Positions 1 through 10,232 of a stretch of 64,000 bases of DNA are shown here, in pieces. A program made the position numbers and the translations under genes. The notes under the pieces were generated by a model. That model was not told where the DNA came from. It ran no database searches and saw only the letters and a program-made list of their open reading frames with translations. Each line of letters starts with the position of its first letter. Within the stretch, counting starts at the first letter, position 1. The stretch is from NCBI GenBank assembly GCA_964550855.1, contig CAZKBQ010000002.1:62001-126000 (forward strand), in the 5' to 3' direction. The stretch comes from JAGOBP01 sp964550855. Its GTDB lineage: Bacteria > Chloroflexota > Anaerolineae > Fen-1058.

Positions 1-818
1 TTGCTGTCGTCCACCAGCAGGATCAGCGTGCCGTCCTGCCGATCGACTTTGCGCACGCCGTCGATGGCGCGAAAGGTCTCTACAATCTGGTCGGCCTCCG
101 TGTTGACGGTCAGCACCAGGCGATCGAGTTCGCCGACCAGTTTGATCAATTCGGCGTGCGTCCCGCACGCGATGACTTTCCCCTGATCCATGATGGCGAT
201 GTGGTGCGAGAGTTCCGCCGCTTCTTCCATGTAGTGCGTGGTGTACAGCACCGTCATGCCCTGTTGATTGAGCTCTTTCACATTGTCCAGAATGTGACGG
301 CGGCTCTGCGGATCGATGCCGACGGTCGGCTCGTCCATGATGATGACCTGCGGCCGGTGCAGCAGCGCCACGCCGATGTTCACCCGCCGCTTCATGCCGC
401 CGCTGAACGTGCCCACGCGCCCCTTCTGCCGCTCGGTCAGGCCGATAATGTTCAGCACTTCGTCCACGCGATGCTGCAGCTGCGAGCCGCGCAGGCCGTA
501 CATCTTGCCCCAGAAATCCAGATTCTCACGCGCGGACAGATCGGGATACAGCGCGATGTCCTGCGGTACCACGCCCAGCGCGGCTTTGGCGGCTTCGCCG
601 TCCGATCGGATGGAGTGGCCCATGATGCGCGCTTCGCCGTCATCGGGCCGCAGCAGGCCGCTCAGCATCGAGATGGTCGTGCTCTTGCCCGCGCCGTTGG
701 GACCGAGCAAACTGAAGATCTCGCCTGCCTGCACGGCGAAGTCCACGCCCTGCACAGCCCTGATCTCGCCAAAGTTCTTGTGCAAATTCTGCACTTCGAC
801 CGCGTAATCATTCTGCAT
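1..818 (-). CDS. ABC transporter ATP-binding protein (3' end cut by window)
   Basis: Nucleotide-binding subunit of an ABC transporter, probably an exporter of the CcmA/DrrA type acting at the inner face of the membrane. The translated minus strand shows all the ABC landmarks in order: Walker A GPNGAGKST at about residues 38-46, Q-loop region VVPQDIALYP, signature FSGGMKRR, Walker B VIIMDEPTVG and the H-loop TTHYMEEA, followed by the start of a C-terminal domain. The ATG at 818 is preceded by AGGAG at good spacing. The gene runs off the left window edge, so the last residues are missing. The MKRR form of the signature and the short N-terminus match the antibiotic/multidrug (ABC-2 partner) group; the permease would lie to the left. 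Two small genes with the same orientation lie upstream. Confidence 0.93.
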   Translation of the reverse strand, partial: MQNDYAVEVQNLHKNFGEIRAVQGVDFAVQAGEIFSLLGPNGAGKSTTISMLSGLLRPDDGEARIMGHSIRSDGEAAKAALGVVPQDIALYPDLSARENLDFWGKMYGLRGSQLQHRVDEVLNIIGLTERQKGRVGTFSGGMKRRVNIGVALLHRPQVIIMDEPTVGIDPQSRRHILDNVKELNQQGMTVLYTTHYMEEAAELSHHIAIMDQGKVIACGTHAELIKLVGELDRLVLTVNTEADQIVETFRAIDGVRKVDRQDGTLILLVDDS

Positions 819-831
819 ACCGGACTCCTTG

Positions 832-1008
832 TCAGTGCTTCAGCGAGGCAACGGCCAGGCAAAACAGGCCGATGCTCAGCAAAGCCAGCAGTGTCACGAC
901 CGACGCCGCGCCAAACGTGCCCAGCACCACGGCGGCCGCGCTAGTCGCCACCGCTGCCGCCCTGAAGGTGGTTGTCACTACCTCGTTGTACTGCTGCGAG
1001 CGTTCCAT
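832..1008 (-). CDS. small membrane protein, 58 residues
   Basis: Unrecognised small protein. It starts MERSQQYNEVV and then has a long hydrophobic stretch rich in Ala, Val and Leu that can form two closely spaced membrane helices (about residues 14-55). The ATG at 1008 has a GGAGGG Shine-Dalgarno sequence, whereas the longer in-frame start at 1065 has none, so the short form is preferred. It lies 13 bases upstream of the ABC ATPase gene and in the same direction, so it is probably co-transcribed with it. A role as an accessory membrane piece of the transporter is possible but not shown. Confidence 0.6.
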   Translation of the reverse strand: MERSQQYNEVVTTTFRAAAVATSAAAVVLGTFGAASVVTLLALLSIGLFCLAVASLKH

Positions 1009-1089
1009 GTCCGTGCCCTCCAATGATACGTTGTTGAGTGTAGGCGATTTGGCGCGCATTGTCATCGTGCTTTGGGCGGAGATGCCGCG

Positions 1090-1329
1090 CTATTGCCTTT
1101 CCACCGACAGCAGCGTCAAGCCCAGATCGCGCAGGCGGCTGATCAACCCGTACAGCGCGGCCTGATCGATCACGAAGCCGGTCAACACCGTCACCGTTGT
1201 GCCGTCGGGGGCCGTTTCGGCTTCGATCGACAGGCCGTCGAACCATGTCCGCCAGCGCTCGTCGAGCCGCCCTTGCACCCTGATGTGATGGTCGGCCGCT
1301 TGATCAAATTTCGCGGAAAAATCGGTCAT
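1090..1329 (-). CDS. hypothetical protein, 79 residues
   Basis: Small soluble alpha/beta protein beginning MTDFSAKFDQAADHHIRVQG and ending GLTLLSVERQ. The pattern of alternating strands (TVTVLTGFVIDQAALYGLISRLRDLGLTLLSVE) resembles a small ferredoxin-like fold, but no family is recognised. The ATG at 1329 carries AGAGGA upstream; the in-frame ATG at 1365 lacks such a site. It precedes the small membrane protein and the ABC ATPase in the same direction, so the three may form one transcript. Confidence 0.6.
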   Translation of the reverse strand: MTDFSAKFDQAADHHIRVQGRLDERWRTWFDGLSIEAETAPDGTTVTVLTGFVIDQAALYGLISRLRDLGLTLLSVERQ

Positions 1330-1408
1330 GGCGATATCCTCTAGCGTACTCAAGGTACCACCCATGCGGTTATAGCCGCATCTAGCGAAGGATATGGCGG
1401 GGATATAT

Positions 1409-3622
1409 TTAGATCAGCCCCAGCGCCCGCGCCTTGCTGGCGGCCTGCGTGCGGCTGGTTGCATCAAGTTTGCCGAAAATGTTGTGCGTGTGGACTTTGA
1501 CCGTGCCAATCGAGAGCACGAGTTTTGCGGCGATTTCGGCATTGGACAAACCTTGATCGATCAAACATAGCCCTGGGGTTCAGCCAGATCGAGCGCGTGC
1601 GCCAGCGCCTGCCGGGCTTCGGCGGGCCGCTGCTGCGCATCGAAGGCGGCGACGAGCAGCACCAGGCACTCCAGCGCGCGCTGATACCGCCCGCCGGCTT
1701 GCGCCGCAATCAGCAGGCGCTCCAGCAGACGATTGGCGGCGGTGAACTCCCCCTGTGCGATCAATAATCGCGCGAAGATAATCAGGTCGCTCTCGTTTGA
1801 ATAGGTGACGTCGCTCTCGGTCGTGAGGCCCAAGGTCTGCGCCCAACGCCGGGCCGCCTCCAACTCTCCCTGACGGACGGCCAGCCACGCGCGCCACGCC
1901 TCCACCACCGGCCGCGCGCTGTGCGTGAAGTTCCGGCCGGCCGTCAGCAGATCATCCAGGGCGGCATGCGCGGCGGGCCAATCACCCTGAGCCTGTTTGA
2001 CGCGCACCAGCCCGGTGTAAGCGGGAATCAACACCTCCCAACTGTGCCAGGCCCGTCCCTGTTGGATGGCTGTCTGCAAGATATGTTCGGCCTCCTGAAG
2101 CGCATTCCATTCATACAGCACGTGCCCGTAACCGGCTTGCGAGATGCCGAAAAACGGCGTGGTGTACGCGCCCAGTTCTTCCGAAAGCTGCAAGGCGTGC
2201 CGGAACGTCTCAGCGGCGGCGCGCAATTGACCCTGCAGGGTCTGGACTTGTCCCAGGTGACCCAGCGCCTGCGCGACGATGTGCGGATTGCCGCGATCCT
2301 GTTCGGCGGCGGCGCGGAACCCTGCTTCGGCCGCCTGCGCATCGCCGCGCGTTTCGTGCGCCAGCGCCTGCATAAACAGCACCGGCGCGCGCAGCCCGTA
2401 CGAGAAGTTGTACAGCCACTGCTGCGGGCCGTCGTTGAGGTGGGGCAGGAGGTGCTGCGCCAGCCACACCGTGCGCTCGACATCACCCTGATCGACCACG
2501 AGCCGCATCCGCATCACGCCGGTTTCGATCAGGGCGGCGCGGGCCTCATTCGATAGATGATCCCAGCGATCGAAATCCTCGCTCGTCGATCAGCGCCGCC
2601 GGGTCAACCCCTTCGCGCAGGCGCTGCTGCAAGAGATCGGCGAACAGGCGGTGATAGCGGAACCACTCGCGTCGACTATCCAACGGCACGATGAACAGAT
2701 TGGCGCGCTCGAGATCGTGCAATACCGATCGGCTGTCGCGGCGACCCAGCAGCGCGTCGCACAGCGCGGCGTTGAGGCGCGGCAGGATCGATGTCTTCAG
2801 CAGAAAGTCTTGCACGGACGGCGGCTGACGTTGAATGACTTCTTCGATCAAGTAATCGGCGATGTAGCGATCGTCGCCGGCAAACGCCGACACAAATGCG
2901 TGCTTGTCGTCGCGTCCCTGCAGCGACAACGCGGCCAGCTGCAGACCCACCGCCCAGCCTTCCGTGCGCTGTTCCAGCGCAGCCAGATCGGCTGCGCTCA
3001 GGCCCAGCCGCAAATGGGCGTTTAACAATTCGGCGGCTTCGGCCAGAGTAAAGCGCAGATCGGCCGCGCGCACTTCAATCAGCGTCTGGCGGGCGCGGCG
3101 GCGCGGCAGCGACAGCGGCGGATCTTCGCGCGTGGCGATGACCACGTGTAGCGACGGCGGCAGCCGATCGAGAAAGAAGTCGAAGCTGGCGTGAAGCGGC
3201 GGATCGGTGATGAGGTGATAGTCGTCGACAACCAGCACGAGCGCTTGATCAACTTCGACCAGATCGTTGAGCAAGGCGGCGGCCAACGATTCCAACGGCG
3301 TCTGCGGCGCGGCCAGCATCGCTGCGGCCGACAGGCCGACTGACGGGACGCGGGTCTGCAGGGCGGCGATGACGTACCGCCAGAAGCGGATCGGGTCATT
3401 GTCGCCGTCGTCCAGCGACAACCACGCCGCCGCCCGTCCACTCGCCTGCAGCCACGCGCTAATCAACGTGGTCTTGCCAAAGCCCGCCGGCGCCGAGATC
3501 AACGTCAGCATGCGGCCGGCGCGCACCCCGTCTTCCAGACGCTGCACCAGCCGGTCGCGCGCCACGACCTCGGCGCGCAGCGGCGGAATGTGCAGCTTGG
3601 TGACAAGCGTGGAATTAGTCAT
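1409..3622 (-). pseudogene. decayed LuxR-family (MalT-like) ATP-dependent regulator
   Basis: Remnant of a large LAL/MalT-type transcriptional regulator, normally about 850-900 residues. Three pieces survive in different frames. Piece 1 (3622 to about 2580) has the STAND ATPase: Walker A GFGKTT and Walker B LVLVVDDYHL. Piece 2 (about 2575-1561) has the TPR-like helical domain, readable as EDFDRWDHLSNEARAALIET and onward. Piece 3 (about 1560-1409) has the C-terminal LuxR helix-turn-helix, including GLSNAEIAAKL and TVKVHTHNIF. At each junction the frame changes and sequence is missing compared with the family, roughly 100 residues at the first and 70 at the second, including the first part of the HTH domain. 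Remaining codons are well preserved, so the lesions look recent, or one or both could be assembly errors at GATCGA-like words. Confidence 0.8.
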
Positions 3623-3692
3623 ATCCGGCCAGACCGATCGGCAACTGACTGTCGTCCATTATAACCGATGCGGCGCGCGGCGGCCGCTCGGG

Positions 3693-3721
3693 TTGACGGA
3701 TAGCGCGAATCGACCTACACT
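3693..3721 (+). promoter_or_regulatory. sigma70-type promoter of the secreted DUF11 protein
   Basis: TTGACG and TACACT are separated by exactly 17 bases, 38 bases upstream of the ATG at 3759. The site lies in the 136-base divergent gap next to the broken LuxR-type gene. Confidence 0.6.
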
Positions 3722-3758
3722 TGCGCACCCCTTATCTCTGATGTCAAGGCGAGGAACT

Positions 3759-6700
3759 ATGCACATCCGACAACTGTGGCGAATGGTGGTGGTGGCGGTA
3801 TTGCTTGTGGTGATTGTGGCAGTATTGACTCCGGCTCGATTGCAGCCGCTGCCGCCCGCGCGCCGCGCCGCGCCCTCCGGCCCGCAAAGCGAAGACGCAG
3901 ACGCCGATCGGGCTGAGCGCGGGCCGCTGGTGCAGGTTGAGGCGCTGCGCGACCCCATCGTGACCCTGCCGGTGGCCTTTGGCACGATCGAGTCGTTGAA
4001 GGACGTGCCTGCCATGCCGTTCAAACCCAGTTCGGTGCTGGCGCGCCCGGAAGAACCTGCCTTGCCGCGATCAGACCAATCGGGTGTGAGCGGGCCGGAT
4101 GCGGTTGTCCAAAGTTGGGCAGGGTCAGTCAGTATGCCTTCGCCCATCGCCAATTTCGACGGCATCTCGCTGGCCGATCAGGGCGCGGCTTTTTCGCCGC
4201 CGGACACCGAAGGCGACATCGGCTACGATCCGGCCACGAACAAGCGCTACTATTTCCAGTGGATCAACGTCGCCTACAAAGCGTGGGACGTGACCAATCC
4301 CGCCTCGCCGATCGTCGTCGTGCCGCTGACATCGGGCAATGCGCTGTGGCAGGCCGCGCTGCCCGCTTCACAATGCGCCGGCAACAATGACGGCGACCCG
4401 ATCGTCTTGTTTGACGAGCAGGCGCATCGCTGGTTCATCAGCCAGTTCTCGCTTGGCCCGTCAGCCAGCGGGCCGTTTCATCAATGTGTGGCCGTCTCGC
4501 AAACGGCCAATCCGGCAGGTGCGTGGTACGTGTACGATTATCCGTACCGCGACGGTGCGACCTACTTCAACGACTATCCGCACTTTGGCGTATGGCCGGA
4601 CGCCACGTACAACGCTTACCTCATGACGATGCACGAATTCAACACGGCGGGCACCAGCTATCTGGGCCAGAGCGCCTCGGCGTTCGATCGCGCCAAGCTG
4701 CTGGCGGGTAACAGTGCCGCTCCGCTGGTCACGTTTGCGTTGGGCACGAATTATGGCGGCATGTTGGCGGCTGATCTGGATGGCGCGCCGCCGGCAGCCG
4801 GTACGCCGGGTTTCTTCTTCATGACTGCGCCGGCCGGTACGCTGCAAATCTGGGAATTCAAACCCGATTGGACAACGCCCGCGAATTCGGTCTTCGGCGT
4901 GGGCGCAGGACATACGGCCAACTACTCGCTGTCGATCACGCCGTACACCGATGCGTGTACGATCAGCACCTGCGACCGCGTGCCTCAGTCGGGCACGTCG
5001 CGGCTGCTCGACTCATTGGGTGATCGCTTGATGCATCGTGTCGCGTTCCGCGCGCTCAACGGTGGCATCCAGACGGCTGTGCTCAATCACACGGTTGACC
5101 CGGATGGCTCAGCCGGCTCGACGCGCACCGGCATTCGCTGGTATGAACTGCGGCGCAACCCGGTCAGCGGCGCGTGGACGGTCAACCAACAATCCACGTA
5201 TGCGCCCGGCACCACCGATTATCGCTGGATGGGCAGCATCGCCACCGATCAGGCCGGAAACATCGCGCTGGGCTTCAGCGCGTCCAGCAGCAGCATCTTC
5301 CCGTCGATCCGCTACGCCGGTCGGTTGTTCACCGATACGCCCAATACGCTGCCTCAAGCCGAAGTAACGATGACGGTCGGGTTGGGCGCGCAGACCGGTT
5401 CGGGGCGCTGGGGTGACTACTCGATGTTGAGCGTTGATCCACAGGATGACTGCACGTTCTGGTACACGCAAGAGTACAACGGCTCAACCGGCAGTCTGCC
5501 GTGGAAGACGCGCATTGGCTCATTCAAGTTCGCAGAATGTGCGCCAACGGCCAGCGGAAATCTATCGGGCACGGTGCGCAACGCTGCCAATAACAATCCC
5601 ATCAACGCGGCGACGGTGACGGCGCTGAGTTCAAACGGCGCGTCTTATCCCGCTGCGACGAATGCCGGCGGCGTCTATCAGATCGTCGGCCTGCCGATTG
5701 GTGTGTACACCGTTACGGCTTCGGCGGCGGGCTTTGGGGCCAGTATCGTCGCCGGCGTCAACATTACCACCGGCGTGACGACCACGCAGAACTTTGCCCT
5801 GACGGCTCTGCCGCAGGCCGATCTGAGTTTGATCAAGACGGCTTCGGCGGCCACGGTCGCGCCGGGCGGCAGTCTGGTGTACACGCTGACCGTGACCAAC
5901 AATGGGCCAACGGCCATCACATCGACGGTGACAGTCACCGATGCGTTACCTGCCGGCTACAGCCTGAGCAATGCTGCCGGCTCGGGCTGGGCGTGTTCGG
6001 GCACGACGACCGTCGTCTGCACACGTTCGAGCCTGGGCGTGTCGGCGTCGGCGAGCGTCGTGATCAATGGCACGGCGCCCAACACCATTGGGCCAATCGC
6101 CAACACGGCGACGGTCGCGGCCAATGTGTCTGATCTATCGCCGGCCAACAACACGGCCACCGTCACCAGCACGATCGCGCCTTCCACCGATCTGGCGATC
6201 ACCAAGACGGGTCCGGTCACTGCCGCGCCCGGCAGCACGCTGGTCTATACACTGGGCGTCGTCAACAATGGCCCGATGACGGTGGGCGCCTTCACCGCCA
6301 CCTTTACAAACACCGCCAGCATCGCCATCAACGACAACCTGCCGGCCAACCCTTATCCTTCGGCGCTGGTTGTGCCCGGCTTGCCGCCCGTGCAAAAAGC
6401 GACAGTCCAACTTCTCGGTTTCAATCACACCTATCCGCGCGACGTGGATGTGATCCTTGTCGGCCCGAGTGGGTCCAGGAGTTGGTTGATGTCGGATCCG
6501 GGCAGCACCAGCACTGTCACCGGTATCGATTTGACCTTTGACGATGCGGCCGCTTCCAACATCTCTTGTTCGTCGGGCCCCACCTCCGGGACGTACAAAC
6601 CGACGGACTGCACCGATACCCTTGGCACAGACGTGTTTCCCGCGCCCGCACCGGCCGGCCCGTACACCGCCAGCCTGGCCCAGTTCAACGGAACTGATCC

Positions 6701-7418
6701 GGCCGGGACGTGGAATCTCTTCGTGCGCGACGACACGTCGGGTGACTCCGGCTCGATCAGTGGCGGCTGGGCGTTGACCCTGGCCGGGACGTACTCATTG
6801 ACAGTCGTCGACACCCTGCCGCCCGGCGTAACATTCGTCGACGCCGGCGGCAGCGGCTGGAGCTGCTCACAGCTGGGCGGCGTCGTCACCTGCACGCGCG
6901 CTGCGCTCGCACCGGGCGCAGCCCCGAACATCATCATCACGGCCACTGCGCCCCTGGCAGCCGGCGTCATCACCAATACGGCCGTCATCGCCACGAACCT
7001 GAATGATAGTGCGCCGGCCAACAATACCGCTCAGGTGGCCACGGCGATCGCGGGCGGGCCAGTGCACGGCGTCGCGTTGACGCCGGATCAGTCGGTGCTC
7101 TTCGGGCAGCCGGGGACGATCGTGACGCACACATTCCGCCTGACCAATACCGGCACCGCCGGCGATACCTTCACCGTCGTCATCGGCGGCAGCACCTTTA
7201 CCGTTGCCGCTCCGCCCACCGTTGGGCCGCTGGCCGCGGGCGCGTCGGTCAACTTTGACGTGCAGGTCACCATCCCGTTGACGGCCACCGCCGGTTTGTC
7301 TGATGACGCGCTGTTGACCGTGACGAGTCAGACTGATGTCGTTGTCTCAGCCCAGGCCGATGCGATCACGGTCGTGCCATTGGAGCAAGTCTATCTGCCC
7401 GTCGTGCTCAATCAGTAA
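3759..7418 (+). CDS. large secreted protein with carboxypeptidase-regulatory, DUF11 and P-type domains
   Basis: Exported, 1219 residues. The ATG at 3759 follows an AAGGCGAGG Shine-Dalgarno and gives a signal segment (MHIRQLWRMVVVAVLLVVIV). The first 600 residues form an unassigned extracellular domain rich in Trp, Tyr and Asp. Then come a carboxypeptidase-regulatory-like beta-sandwich (about 605-690, GNLSGTVRNA ... GVYQIVGLPIGVYTVTA), a DUF11 repeat (about 690-800), a proprotein-convertase P-like domain (about 830-1010, with SGDSGSISGGWALTLAG) inserted in a second DUF11 unit, and a further Ig-like unit. It ends VYLPVVLNQ, a short C-terminal motif that recurs in Chloroflexota surface proteins. 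The likely role is at the cell surface, as an adhesin or sheath component; no catalytic site was recognised. Confidence 0.85.
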   Translation: MHIRQLWRMVVVAVLLVVIVAVLTPARLQPLPPARRAAPSGPQSEDADADRAERGPLVQVEALRDPIVTLPVAFGTIESLKDVPAMPFKPSSVLARPEEPALPRSDQSGVSGPDAVVQSWAGSVSMPSPIANFDGISLADQGAAFSPPDTEGDIGYDPATNKRYYFQWINVAYKAWDVTNPASPIVVVPLTSGNALWQAALPASQCAGNNDGDPIVLFDEQAHRWFISQFSLGPSASGPFHQCVAVSQTANPAGAWYVYDYPYRDGATYFNDYPHFGVWPDATYNAYLMTMHEFNTAGTSYLGQSASAFDRAKLLAGNSAAPLVTFALGTNYGGMLAADLDGAPPAAGTPGFFFMTAPAGTLQIWEFKPDWTTPANSVFGVGAGHTANYSLSITPYTDACTISTCDRVPQSGTSRLLDSLGDRLMHRVAFRALNGGIQTAVLNHTVDPDGSAGSTRTGIRWYELRRNPVSGAWTVNQQSTYAPGTTDYRWMGSIATDQAGNIALGFSASSSSIFPSIRYAGRLFTDTPNTLPQAEVTMTVGLGAQTGSGRWGDYSMLSVDPQDDCTFWYTQEYNGSTGSLPWKTRIGSFKFAECAPTASGNLSGTVRNAANNNPINAATVTALSSNGASYPAATNAGGVYQIVGLPIGVYTVTASAAGFGASIVAGVNITTGVTTTQNFALTALPQADLSLIKTASAATVAPGGSLVYTLTVTNNGPTAITSTVTVTDALPAGYSLSNAAGSGWACSGTTTVVCTRSSLGVSASASVVINGTAPNTIGPIANTATVAANVSDLSPANNTATVTSTIAPSTDLAITKTGPVTAAPGSTLVYTLGVVNNGPMTVGAFTATFTNTASIAINDNLPANPYPSALVVPGLPPVQKATVQLLGFNHTYPRDVDVILVGPSGSRSWLMSDPGSTSTVTGIDLTFDDAAASNISCSSGPTSGTYKPTDCTDTLGTDVFPAPAPAGPYTASLAQFNGTDPAGTWNLFVRDDTSGDSGSISGGWALTLAGTYSLTVVDTLPPGVTFVDAGGSGWSCSQLGGVVTCTRAALAPGAAPNIIITATAPLAAGVITNTAVIATNLNDSAPANNTAQVATAIAGGPVHGVALTPDQSVLFGQPGTIVTHTFRLTNTGTAGDTFTVVIGGSTFTVAAPPTVGPLAAGASVNFDVQVTIPLTATAGLSDDALLTVTSQTDVVVSAQADAITVVPLEQVYLPVVLNQ

Positions 7419-7422
7419 TCAC

Positions 7423-7482
7423 GGCGAAGCCTCCGCTGATAGCTGGCGTGAGCAATTGCGATCCTCAAGCGGAGGCTTCGCC
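7423..7482. terminator. stem-loop after the DUF11 protein gene
   Basis: A perfect 15-base inverted repeat (7423-7437 and 7468-7482, arm GGCGAAGCCTCCGCT) with a 30-base loop starts five bases after the stop codon. There is no strong T-run, so it may be a bidirectional or factor-assisted terminator, or a dispersed palindrome. Confidence 0.5.
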
Positions 7483-7601
7483 CCTCTTGCGCCAAATGGT
7501 GCTACAATGCAATTGCGTTTGTTCTTCACCTGTGCGGCCCGATGAGACTTTGTGCGGCCCCGGGCAGCCGGCCGCCGCCAACCCGTCAAGGAGCGTCAGC
7601 C

Positions 7602-10217
7602 GTGCATCTCTTCACTGCGCTGTCGAACTGGCTTGCGTCGCTGTTCTCCCCTTTGGAACTATCGGCAAGCGGTCTCTGTCCCGGACCGCAGGAGGACGTT
7701 GATCCGCGACCGCAACCGCCCGTCTGGTTCAGTTCCGATGATCGGGACAAAGTCGAGGTGACGCGCCGCCGATCGGGGGAGGGCGGCCCGCGTGGCCGCG
7801 CCGAGGCTCCCGGCCGCCAGCGCGACGACATCGCGTCGTCTTCACGCGGCAGCGCGGGCGGCTATCCCTCGTCGGGCGGTTATGGCCGCTCAACCGGCGG
7901 CGGCCTGCCCATCGGTGCCATTCTCAGCATCTTCTTCCAGCTGCCCGTGCCGCTGCGCATCGCGCTGCTGGTGATTGGCGCGTGCGCGTTTGGTGCCTAT
8001 CTCCTGTTCGGGCAGCCTTCGGCCGCGCCGTCGCCTGAATTTGAGGCGGCCGCCCCCATCGCCACGTTCGCCCCGCCGTCGAATGTGGCGACCACGCGGC
8101 CGCCAACCCATCCGGCTGCGACTCGCGCAGCGCCGCCCGCCGTTTCGCCCAACGGATCGACGTGGCTGGTGATGCTGTATCAGGACGCCAAAGACAAGGG
8201 ACTCGATCAGGATATCTTTACGGATCTGAATGAAGCCGAGCGGACCGGCTCCACCGATCGAGTACGCATCGTCGCCCAGATCGATCGGTATCGCGGCGCC
8301 AGCAATGCCCGCGACTGGTCGAGCGCCCGCCGCCTGTATCTGTCACGCGACCCCGATCTGCACGTCGTTCGTTCGCAGCAGCTGGCCGATCTGGGGCAGG
8401 TCAACATGGCCGATCCTCGCACCTTGATCGACTTTGTCACGTGGGCGATGCAGACTTACCCGTCCGACAAGTACGTGCTTATCATGTCCGATCACGGCAT
8501 GGGCTGGCCCGGCGGCTGGAGTGATCCCGCGGTTGACACAGCCGCCGGCAGCAACCGCCGCGTGCCGCTGGCCGACAGCATCGGCAACCTGATGTACCTG
8601 AACGACATTGACGCGGCACTGGCTGAGATCCGAAGGCAGACCGGCCTGGACAAGTTTGAACTGATCGGCATGGACGCCTGCCTGATGAGCCAACTGGAGG
8701 TGCTGGACGCTTTGGCCCCGCACAGCCGCTACGCCGTGGCTTCGGAAGAGACCGAGCCGGCGCTGGGCTGGGCGTACACCGGTTTTCTCGATGAGCTAAT
8801 CGCCAACCCCGACATGACTGGCGCCGACCTGGCGCGCGCCATCGTCCGCACGTATATCGTGGACGATCAGCGCATTGTGGACGATCAGGCCCGCGCCGAA
8901 TTTGCCAGCCGCGGCTCGGCGTTGGGCGCGCTCTTTGGATTCAACAATGTGCCGAGCGCCGACGAGGTGGCGCAGGAGATGAGCGCCGACGTCACGTTGT
9001 CGGCCGTCGATCTGAGCGCGGTGCCGGGCCTGATGAACGATGTCAACAACCTGGCACTGGCGCTGCAACAGGCGGACAAGAAAGCGATCTCGCAGGCGCG
9101 CAGCTACGCTCAATCGTTCACCAGCATTTTCGGCAAGTCAGTGCCGCCGTCGTACATCGACCTGGGCAACTGGATCGATCTACTGGCGCGGTCCACATCG
9201 GACACGGCCGTCATCAACGCGGGCCGGCAGGTGCAGTCATCGCTGCAGGCCGCCGTCATCGCCGAAAAACACGGGCCAAGCAAGCCGGGCGCGACGGGCA
9301 TCTCCATCTACTTCCCCGTCTCGCAGCTGTACCGCACGGCCGAAGCCGGGCCGCAGTCGTACACCGCCATTGCCAATCGGTTTGCGGGTGAATCGCTGTG
9401 GGATGATTTTCTAGCATACTTCTACACGGGCAGCCCGTTCTCCGAAGCCACCAATCGCGCGGCGGTACCGGCCGCCGGTGCCATTGTCAGGGGGCCAAAT
9501 GCCGGCGCGATCCAGGTATCGCCGCTGCAAATTTCCAGCTCGTCGGTTGCGCCGGGCCAGTCGGTGACGCTGCAAGCCGATGTGGACGGTCAGAACGTCG
9601 GCTATCTGAAGTTGTTCGTCGGTTACTACGATCGCGCGGCCAACTCGATCAACGTCACGGATGAGGACTATCTGCAGAGCAGCCAGACGCGCGAAGCGGG
9701 CGGCGTCTTCTATCCGGTCTGGCCGGCCAGCGGCCGCTTCACCGTCAAATTCAACTGGGAACCGATCGTGTTTGCCATCGACGACGGTCGCCAGGTGGTG
9801 CCGGCGCTGTTCTCGCCCGAGACGTATGGCGCCGCGCCGTCGGACGCTGTCTATACGGTGGACGGCATCTATAGCTTTGCCGACGGCAGTGACTCGCGCC
9901 CGGCGCGGCTGTACTTCCGCGACAAGGTGCTACGCCGCATCGTGGGCTTTGCGGGCAGCGAGACGGCCGGCGCGCCGCGTGAGATCATCGCCAGCCCCGG
10001 CGACACCTTTACGGTGTCAGAGAAGTGGATCGATCTGGATCAGAGCGGCCGGCCTGCGGCCACCGTCACCCAGCCGGGCGCCACGCTCACCTTTGGCGAT
10101 CAGCCCTGGCGCTGGCGCGATCTGGATGCGGCGGCGGGCAGTTACGTGGTGGGCTTCGTGGTGGAGGATTTGGACGGCAATCCGCAGCAGGTGTTTGAGT
10201 TTATCACGGTGCGGTGA
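7602..10217 (+). CDS. clostripain-family (C11) cysteine peptidase, membrane-anchored
   Basis: Predicted C11 cysteine protease of 871 residues. The proposed GTG start at 7602 follows AAGGAGCG; an ATG in frame at 7542 has no such site. Residues 1-125 are a disordered Arg/Gly/Ser-rich cytoplasmic part, residues about 125-150 (PLRIALLVIGACAFGAYLLF) are one membrane helix, then a Pro/Thr/Ala-rich linker leads to the protease domain from about residue 180. The expected catalytic dyad is visible as SDHGMGW (His) and GMDACLMSQLEV (Cys). The last 250 residues are beta-rich and may bind the substrate or cell wall. Clostripains cut after Arg or Lys; the substrate here is unknown. Its neighbour is another secreted protein. 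Confidence 0.88.
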   Translation: MHLFTALSNWLASLFSPLELSASGLCPGPQEDVDPRPQPPVWFSSDDRDKVEVTRRRSGEGGPRGRAEAPGRQRDDIASSSRGSAGGYPSSGGYGRSTGGGLPIGAILSIFFQLPVPLRIALLVIGACAFGAYLLFGQPSAAPSPEFEAAAPIATFAPPSNVATTRPPTHPAATRAAPPAVSPNGSTWLVMLYQDAKDKGLDQDIFTDLNEAERTGSTDRVRIVAQIDRYRGASNARDWSSARRLYLSRDPDLHVVRSQQLADLGQVNMADPRTLIDFVTWAMQTYPSDKYVLIMSDHGMGWPGGWSDPAVDTAAGSNRRVPLADSIGNLMYLNDIDAALAEIRRQTGLDKFELIGMDACLMSQLEVLDALAPHSRYAVASEETEPALGWAYTGFLDELIANPDMTGADLARAIVRTYIVDDQRIVDDQARAEFASRGSALGALFGFNNVPSADEVAQEMSADVTLSAVDLSAVPGLMNDVNNLALALQQADKKAISQARSYAQSFTSIFGKSVPPSYIDLGNWIDLLARSTSDTAVINAGRQVQSSLQAAVIAEKHGPSKPGATGISIYFPVSQLYRTAEAGPQSYTAIANRFAGESLWDDFLAYFYTGSPFSEATNRAAVPAAGAIVRGPNAGAIQVSPLQISSSSVAPGQSVTLQADVDGQNVGYLKLFVGYYDRAANSINVTDEDYLQSSQTREAGGVFYPVWPASGRFTVKFNWEPIVFAIDDGRQVVPALFSPETYGAAPSDAVYTVDGIYSFADGSDSRPARLYFRDKVLRRIVGFAGSETAGAPREIIASPGDTFTVSEKWIDLDQSGRPAATVTQPGATLTFGDQPWRWRDLDAAAGSYVVGFVVEDLDGNPQQVFEFITVR

Positions 10218-10232
10218 GAGGAAAATGAGTTT

